Shown piece by piece: positions 57,088 to 64,000 of a DNA stretch of 64,000 bases (the first letter of the stretch is position 1; the number at the start of each line of letters is the position of its first letter). A program made the translations under genes and the position numbers. The notes beneath the pieces are model-generated. The model saw only the letters and a list, made by a program, of their open reading frames with translations. It had not been told where the DNA came from and searched no databases. Source of the stretch: Cheiracanthium punctorium (taxonomy: Eukaryota; Arthropoda; Arachnida; Araneae; Cheiracanthiidae); the NCBI GenBank assembly GCA_038373885.1, contig JAWZYV010012531.1, positions 99,403 through 163,402 of the forward strand, in the 5' to 3' direction.

Positions 57088-57399
57088 AGTTCATAAGGTA
57101 TGTCATTTCTTTTTAAATAAACAACATTCAGGTACATGTAGAAATCTAATTTTTTTTTATGCTTATTTTTAAATTTATCATTTTTATAACCGGCGTATAA
57201 CGCGCACCCTTAAATTTAGACCTTATTTTTTGTATGAAAAGTGCGCGTTATACGCCGGAATTTACGGTATGTTTTGGATAAAAAATAAAAATAAACAAGA
57301 TGATTTTTTAAAATATGCGTTACCACTGGCTCTTTGCTTGTTTTTTGTTTTTGCGTCCTCCCTACAAACACTCAGTGCCCCAATAGTTGGGAACCACTG

Positions 57400-59307
57400 A
57401 TGTAGGCTACATTCCGATAAAAACTTACTCACTCTTGCATAAAACCATTAACTGTCATGCACTGCTCAAACTGACGGAGTAACCTTATGAAATGAAGGGA
57501 TAAAAAAGATCGTCAACAAATAGAGATATCTAGTGGCGCAATCAGGGCTTTAGTCTGGACGGGGGGGGGGACGAAAATAAAACATTCACTTTTCTCGGTA
57601 AAATGTCCACTGCATTGTGTCCCTACAAATATGTATTTATTATCTGTGAATATTTATTTAATACCTAGGATTTTTTTTGTTGAAGTTTTTTCAACAGAAT
57701 TTGAAGTGAACTTAAAAAAATAATTCTTTAACCCAGACAATCTCCTGTTTTTAAGAAATTTTCACTTTTAAAATTCTTTACTTTCAGAAGGGGAACCTGT
57801 GGGTGCGCCTATAGATGTATATCAGTTGAAGAAGGAATAAATGGTACCAGTCAAGTGCAGTGGCGTAGTCAGGGGGCCACTGGTCGAGTGGTATCACAAC
57901 TTAAAATCCCAGCTCATTTCAATGACAGTTCTTGACCTAGGAGTAGAGCAGGTTCAAATTTAAACGATATTTCACACTGGCGAAATTACAATAAAATCAG
58001 TGGCGGCTCGCGACCCATTTTAGTGATGAGGCCCGATTTTTATTTTATTTTATTTTATTTTTAGCTCGAAACGGTAAAATACATGCATCGCTTTTGTAAA
58101 CAACATTGATGCTTAAAATTTTTCGAATGACTTTTATGAAATGTACAATGGCTTTTTTTTTCTTTAAATTTTACAATATTATAATAATATTATATTATGT
58201 ATAGATATTGTAACGAGATTTTACTTAAGTGCCAAATTCTTTAACGGATATATGGTCCCGAGCGTTTAATTCAAAAATTTCTTCCAGGTTTAATCTGATA
58301 ATAGGAATTCACAGTAGATTATTGTTAAATATATTCACAATTTTACAAAATTTTCTCAAAAAATACTTTCACCAAATTTGATAAATCAAAAAACACACAC
58401 ACACACAAAAAAAAAAAAAAAACAAAAAAAAAAAACGTAGCTTTCAACAATTAGTACTGTCTCTTTTTTCTATCATGCTACCAAAACTCGACAAAAATAT
58501 TGTTCAAAGCAGATGTTTCCCTAGAAACAGTGCTATTTCACCCACAGGGCCAGGTCGGAAGTGGCCCAAGCTCAAACTAAAAGGCGTTTTCGCATTCATT
58601 TTTGTGCTAAATAGCCAAATCTGGTTGTCTTACTTACATACGCATACCAAATTACATAATTAAAACATAACCAAATTTTGAGCTGTACAAAGTACCATCC
58701 TTTTTAAAATAAAATTTTATAAGAATCTTTTTTTCAAGTTAAAAAAGTAAAATATTCACAATTAAAAAAAAAAAAAAACTGTAGGAATATGTTAAAGACA
58801 AAACTAACAACTAAAATATTAAGGAAATTATTTGATAGGAATAAAATTGGAAAAATAGGAATAGCGGGGAATCTGACAAGTAAATTTAAAAGGAGTATAA
58901 CGTGTCAAGTATTCTGATGATGCGGAAACGTTTGCAATCTTTTTAAGGCTATGTTGCTTCCTTAAAAATAATCACATTATACTAAAATGTACTTTTCTGC
59001 TTTAAATCTTGATTGCTTTCTGATAAATGTTGCAAAACTTCATTAAAACTCTAACAATGCAAAAATATTACAACAAACGCATATTAAAGTCTAAAAAGAT
59101 GTAAGACGCCCATACCAATTTAATAAAACCTCATAATTAAAAAATTTTAAAGCTGTAGTACGGTTAGTTAACTAGATGAGTTAAATAATGCTATATGTAA
59201 GTTCCTATGGATGAATAAATTGGTAGATAATTAACACATTGCCTCTTTCTACAATATCATACATTTTCAAGGACGGTTATGAAATAACATGAGGTGTTTA
59301 AAGCCCT
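57400..59307. other. Spacer with scattered repeat ends
   Basis: CAGTGGCGTAGTC (57858) and CAGTGGCGGCTC (57996) look like unpaired hAT-type ends. A pentanucleotide (TTTTA)n lies at about 58038-58065 and a CA/poly-A tract at about 58393-58435. No gene recognised. Confidence 0.45.
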
Positions 59308-59950
59308 CTACCTTACTGAGTAAAGTATTGAACGAAACATAATCATATTTTGATGGGTGTAAATGGTGAACCCCCACAGAGATGAAAACGGTGGAGCGAG
59401 CTTCCTGTTGTACTTTCCAGGGAAAGTTGAAGCTAAGGTAACAGTTTCAGTTAACGGTTTTGGCTGTTTATCGTCATCTTTTCGGAAAATCAAGATTTTT
59501 ACTATGATAGAAAGCAAAACGAAAGACGAGATAAGTCATAAAATAGTTTTTTCAACACTATTTCCCCAAGTCACGTGACTCATAGGTTTGTTCCAGTTTA
59601 GGGTTACAGTTGTTTCCTCCACCTAGTTCTCCTCTATGGGTGAACAATAGGATTTTGGTTTTTAAAGAAGAGCAAAAAATAATACACGCAGTCGTCACCA
59701 GGGGTGATGTTGGTGCCTATTGTCAAATAAAATGCATTAATTTGTACAATAGCGTTTCTTATTACGATTATGAGTATAAAAAGAAAGTCTGGAAGAATTC
59801 TCTTCAGAAGCGAACTGGCGTGAAACAGTTGCAACTTCCTCAACTTTATGCAGACTTACCGCTTTGAGTAACCGGCCTAATTGTTGTGTTACAGTTCCTG
59901 TAGTTTCGAACCGTAGTATCATATTTCGTATTTTTGTTATGCTCATAGGT
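59308..59950 (-). pseudogene. Decayed mariner-like transposase N-terminus and 3' flank
   Basis: The minus-strand frame from 59946 reads KIRNMILRFETTGTVTQ, then GRLLKAVSLHKVEEVAT, matching the linker between the two N-terminal helical domains of DUF4817-type mariner-like transposases (K-F-x-x-TG, GRxRKA, VEDVAT). The catalytic domain is absent. Further along the minus strand (about 59545-59350) the sequence matches the 3' part of the element at 38198-39087, including CTCGTCTTTCGTTTTGCTTT. This is the order expected of an internally deleted copy. Confidence 0.6.
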
Positions 59951-62903
59951 CTTTTTTGTAACGTCTTTGAACGCCGAAATTCACAAAGGGCACTTTAGAC
60001 TTTCTCGTTCTGCTTGCAATAAAGTATGGTCGTGTAAGGTAAACGCCATAGAAATAGCCAGTTGCCCTCAGAATAATGAAAACTTTCCCAGGATTTCATT
60101 TTATACTCATATGCAAATTAATTCATTTCATTAAATAAACAGCGACAATATCCCCTAATGGAGACTTTTGGTATAATATTATTTTCTTTAAACTTCGAAA
60201 TCTCATGGTCCATTATGTACGCCCATCGAATTTGGAGATGTTTCGTGTTTCGTCCAATACTTCACTCGCTAGATGCCTCTGAGCACCCCCCATTATTTTA
60301 TTGTCACCCTGTAGATAAAATAAAAGATTACCATCAATCACTTGCATCACTTGCCATCGACAATCATACAGCAGTATATCCGTCATACAGCAGGATCGGC
60401 AGTAAATTACATCATTTTAGAGGAAGGAGACTGGAGGTTAATAGGACGCATTTTACATTTTCTGTACTAAAAAAGTGTAATTCACAAAATTCTTCTTCTT
60501 TTTTTTTCCCCAAGTAGTTAATTCAGTTAGTTTCTTGCTGTTGAATAAAAAATTCGAGTCATTTTTTAACTATTAAATGAGAAATATTCGTAATTTGTAA
60601 AATGAAATTTTGACCCGTAAGACTCCAACCCTGGGGTCTAACGAGACATATTAGTAAAACAACTATCACCAATTTCACATTTATTGCTAACTTCAAAATA
60701 TCACCACAAAAGACACTGTTCTATATTGTGTCTTGCACAATATTATTGGATAAAATAACGCTAAGAAGCTCTTCGCTCAGTAAAACAGTCATTATCTATT
60801 GGTGTTAAAATAGTTTCAATACCTAAGTCAACCCAAGGACTATCTGCTTTTTCTGGGTATACAAACGTCATAGAGCCATCTTTCTTTCTCAAAAAGTTAA
60901 CAAGGATTTTTTTTTTCAAATTAATCTTGTCAAATATGGCAATCAAACAATAAAAAATTTCTCAACAGGTGGTATGATAAGAAATCAATGTTTAAAATCA
61001 TTTGTTATGTACAAAATCGAATTTCTCTTTCTCTGATGAGTCATGTAAAGGCATGATGTCACACTTATTCATGCGTCATTAATTTTTCCTTGTAAAACTT
61101 AAATGAATTAATGCCCTAATAATATTGTGCTTTTGTTGAAAGGTAACTTTTGAAATAGTATAAAATTAATATATATAAAAGAGTGACTCACATTAAATTA
61201 CTTGTATACAAAAATATAACACTTAAAATAAAGATTATATGCAATAATATTGCAGTTTTTATAGTGACTTTTGGTTCATCCCTTTAGATCTATTAAGAAG
61301 TGTCCCACTGGATCGCCATAAATTGTTGTTTTTGTTGTTTAGAAAATTAATCATTGTGCACAGGCACAAAATAATGGTTTAAAATGAAAACCACTTGTTT
61401 GAAGCTTCAAAATTACAGAAGTCATTGTTTGAAAAACTTGATAAAGGATCAAAATTATAAACACTTATATATTATTTAAAAAATCACTTACCCTTATGCT
61501 TAGAAAGCTTTTCTTTCTTGTTCTAACAAACTGCTGATTGCAAAAAGAGTTTAAGACATGTTTTTGTGTACGGCTGGCACTGCCACGGATCGATGAAATT
61601 CTGAACTCATAACTATATTATTTCATGCAATAACACACTTGTATCATTAGCACCCCAGTCTCCCGTATATTTATTTTCCAATTTTTTAAATACTTTTATC
61701 ATGTATTAGAATAAAGTTTATTAATTAATCTTAAGGCGTATTAAATAGTCACCCAGGTTGGAAGTAGTGTTAAATAGTTTAAAATTTTGCTTTATTTTCC
61801 TGAACTGCCAGCTTTTTTACTTGCATTAGAGAACGAGATACCTGTAAAAACACTGGAAGATACTTTATGCTATGCATTCAGGAAGTCCTAATAAGTAAAT
61901 TGATCCCTTTCATTTTTAAATATATTAGATTGTATTTATTATTACTTTTTTTAACTTATAGATTTTTAAGTTGAAAAGTATGATTTAATATCCACAGTTT
62001 TAACTTGTTCTATCCTAAATTTCTGAAAATGTTAATAGAAAATAATATTATCGTGGAAGTGATAATTTCTTGTTTTGATAGTGTAAGTTTCTCAAGAACC
62101 AATCAATTGTGTATCGCCACAAAAAAGTTTCAATGCTTAAATGCATACAAATCTTTCCATCTCTAAAAGAAAAATATTCTAATATTCTTCTAAAGAAAAA
62201 TATTTTCGACAAGAAGTTTGTAATTGAAATCTCTAGATAATATAAATGGTTATTATTGGTTAATTTAACCTCTTTTCTAAAAAATTCAGTAAAAAATTAT
62301 TAATATACAACTCGCAAAAATGCGTTAAAAGTGCTTATTATGTTGGCTTCAGCAATCTTCATAGAAAAAATGTCTTTTTTATTCGTTCCAACTAGAGATT
62401 AAAATTAATTTCTATTGTAATGCGATTTAAAAAAAAAAAAAAAGAAGAAGGCATTCAACACATTTTCATACTCAAAACGTGTTTTTATTATTTTTTCCTT
62501 TCTCTCTCACACACACATCATATTATGTCATTATCCATGTAGATTTAAAAGAAAAGAAAGATGCTAATAAACAATGCTATGTGTCCGCTTCGACTTTCAA
62601 ACAGAGCTTGTTCGGGAATTCCCTCTCCAGAATAGTTTCAGCATCGGTTTGCGTGCCTAAGGTGCATTGACGTCCTGTGATTACATCCTTCTTCTCGTTA
62701 AAGCTCAGGTAAACAAGTATTTGGGCACACCCCTGGACTTGATTTCAACTTCAATCAAGACCACTGTCAGCTACTGAACTGAAGTAAAACAAGACACTGA
62801 AATGTATCATTAATGCCTCAGTGAAGGTACATTATCAGTATTCCTGGCTTCGAACTTCATCCCAGTCGCTACTGTGTGGCACCTGTCTTTTGTTTATATT
62901 GAT
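59951..62903. other. A+T-rich stretch, no gene seen
   Basis: A 119-codon plus-strand frame (60158-60517) has no recognisable domain, ends in a homopolymer-driven run and lacks an obvious gene context. The rest is A+T-rich with no paired repeat ends. Confidence 0.5.
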
Positions 62904-63283
62904 TTAACCCTTTAACGCGCAGTGTTCCCGCTCTGGGAACTCCAAACTCTGACGTTTTGACTGTTGCCAGTCACGAAGAATAGATTTGATTTCTATAAAA
63001 ATAATTGCGGGTGACATAGCTCCACGAGAATCTTTTACTTTTTAGCACGTCATTTCCCGTAAAAAAAATGGTCACGATTCTTTTTAACAGCACTGACATC
63101 TGCTGAAAAATGGAAGAATGCCATGGCTGTGCCGCACAGCCAGCTGCGTCAAAAAGGGTCTCTAGATTTCTGGCACGCGATGAACGTTTCGATCGTCCGC
63201 CATCTTTCTGGTAGTTAAGTCGAGCGATGGCAATGGCTGCCCTTTTTTCAGCATTGGGAAAGGGTTGCGCCTCAAAGGGTTAA
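62904..63283. mobile_element. piggyBac-type MITE, copy 7 (reverse)
   Basis: TTAA at both ends (62904-62907, 63280-63283); CCCTTTAACGCGCA at the left and the left-type end CCCTTTGAGGCGCAACC inverted at the right. A partial hairpin remains (CAGCCAGCTGCGTC block). Non-coding. Confidence 0.85.
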
Positions 63284-64000
63284 AAGATGCGATTGATGAT
63301 TGTTTAGAAATATTTATCGGATACAAAACAAAGCAAAGAGTTGGCAGAACGAAAATAATGTCACTTTCCAGTGATGATTCAGTCACCAGTGAATTTAAGA
63401 CCAATTACAAATTAAATGAAGGATTTTTTTTAAAAAATCTTAAGCTAAAAATTATCTGTAATTTCTTATAATATATTTTATTTGTTGTCAGAAATGTATG
63501 TATGCATTTTCGTTCATTCAGAATGTATATTCAAATAAATAAATAACTTAATAAAAAATAAATGCTTGTTTAAAAAATTCAAAAGTTTTTAAAAAATTTT
63601 TGCATACCACTTAAAAAGAGTTTTCGACTAAATTTTTCAATGTTTTTTAAAATTATGAAAGTGTGTATGAAAAATATTCTACTAAAATTTAAAAATCTAT
63701 GCATATTAAGAAGCATGATTATGTCAAAGAAGTAGTTGCACAAAACAAAATATAAGAGTTTTTGGCCATAATAAAGTTCTATAAAATAAATGCCATCTTA
63801 ATGCAGTAAGAGTTTAGGAAAATGTCAGCATTAATAATGATCTGGATTTAAATTTTCTTCTGAAGAAGTGGGATGGCAGGGGTAAAAAACTAAAATTTGG
63901 ATAGATATTTTTTAATTTTTCATATCATTTTCATTCATTTGATTATATTATAATTTTTCATCGTGAAGTGCAGAGTACTTATGAACAGTCACAACCTTTT
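63284..64000. other. A+T-rich sequence to window end
   Basis: Short low-complexity frames only; nothing recognised. Confidence 0.5.

Larger units (their letters stand above)
54983..57267 (+). mobile_element. pogo-type element, decayed, split by a Tc1 element
   Basis: TA duplications (54981-54982, 57268-57269) flank 27-bp inverted ends with one mismatch, starting CCGTAAAT then CCGGCGTATAACGCGCAC. The CGTATAACGCGCACC motif recurs subterminally near 55043 and 57193; at the right, 57190-57207 and 57241-57258 form an 18-bp hairpin. A transposase C-terminal remnant is at 56657-57087. Most of the gene upstream is deleted. Confidence 0.85.
54794..57399. mobile_element. hAT-type MITE, outer shell of a three-level nest
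   Basis: Inverted ends CAGCGGTTCCCAAC and CAGTGGTTCCCAAC; flanking octamers ATGTAGAC (54786-54793) and ATGTAGGC (57400-57407) agree at 7 of 8. Without the insert at 54983-57267 the MITE is about 320 bp and non-coding. Its ends are related to the MITEs at 9707 and 10765. Confidence 0.85.

Noticed and set aside
60158..60517. 119-codon plus-strand open frame as a host exon
   Set aside because: No recognisable motif, no supporting splice context, and its end is a homopolymer tract; open frames of this size can arise by chance in 64 kb.

Overview
This window looks like non-genic eukaryotic DNA from an arthropod, most likely an arachnid such as an orb-weaving spider. The DNA is A+T-rich with many homopolymer runs. 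I found no host gene with convincing coding potential, no bacterial-style gene organisation and no CRISPR array. The recognisable content is a dense, layered deposit of transposable elements: Tc1/mariner, DUF4817-type mariner-like, pogo/Tigger, hAT, piggyBac, PIF/Harbinger, a possible Mutator-like element, tRNA-derived SINEs and a non-LTR retrotransposon scrap. The spider assignment is inferred from transposase families common in spider genomes. It is not shown by any host gene.

The only intact long coding sequence is a Tc1-type transposase at 55400-56428, inside a complete element with perfect 27-bp inverted repeats. That element sits inside a decayed pogo-like element, which sits inside a hAT-type MITE, and each boundary is supported by the expected target duplication. 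Broken transposase remnants lie at 8378-8482 (pogo N-terminus), 38490-38660, 40610-41880, 44340-44700, 56657-57087 and 59308-59950. An RNase H scrap of a non-LTR retrotransposon lies at 3202-3319.

Layout: 1-5.3 kb holds a Tigger fragment, a hAT element carrying two nested MITEs, and an RNase H scrap split by a SINE that is itself split by another element. 5.8-14 kb holds a Harbinger MITE, piggyBac MITEs, a Tigger copy and two hAT MITEs. 14-21.5 kb holds palindromes, SINEs, more piggyBac MITEs and a three-level nest at 17506-19703. 21.7-31 kb holds hAT elements rich in iterated short motifs plus tandem repeats. 32-46.6 kb holds dispersed repeats and mariner-like remnants. 47.6-53 kb holds hAT copies and an AAGCTT-rich inverted-repeat element. 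54.8-57.4 kb holds the Tc1/pogo/hAT nest. The remainder is mostly featureless A+T-rich sequence.

Apart from the Tc1 copy, the elements look non-autonomous or dead, so they would have depended on transposases encoded elsewhere. Nesting gives a relative history: in each nest the inner element is younger than its host. At one site (1371-1777) an uninterrupted copy of the same repeat preserves the pre-insertion sequence. All calls come from reading the sequence by eye; repeat boundaries backed by exact target duplications are the most reliable.
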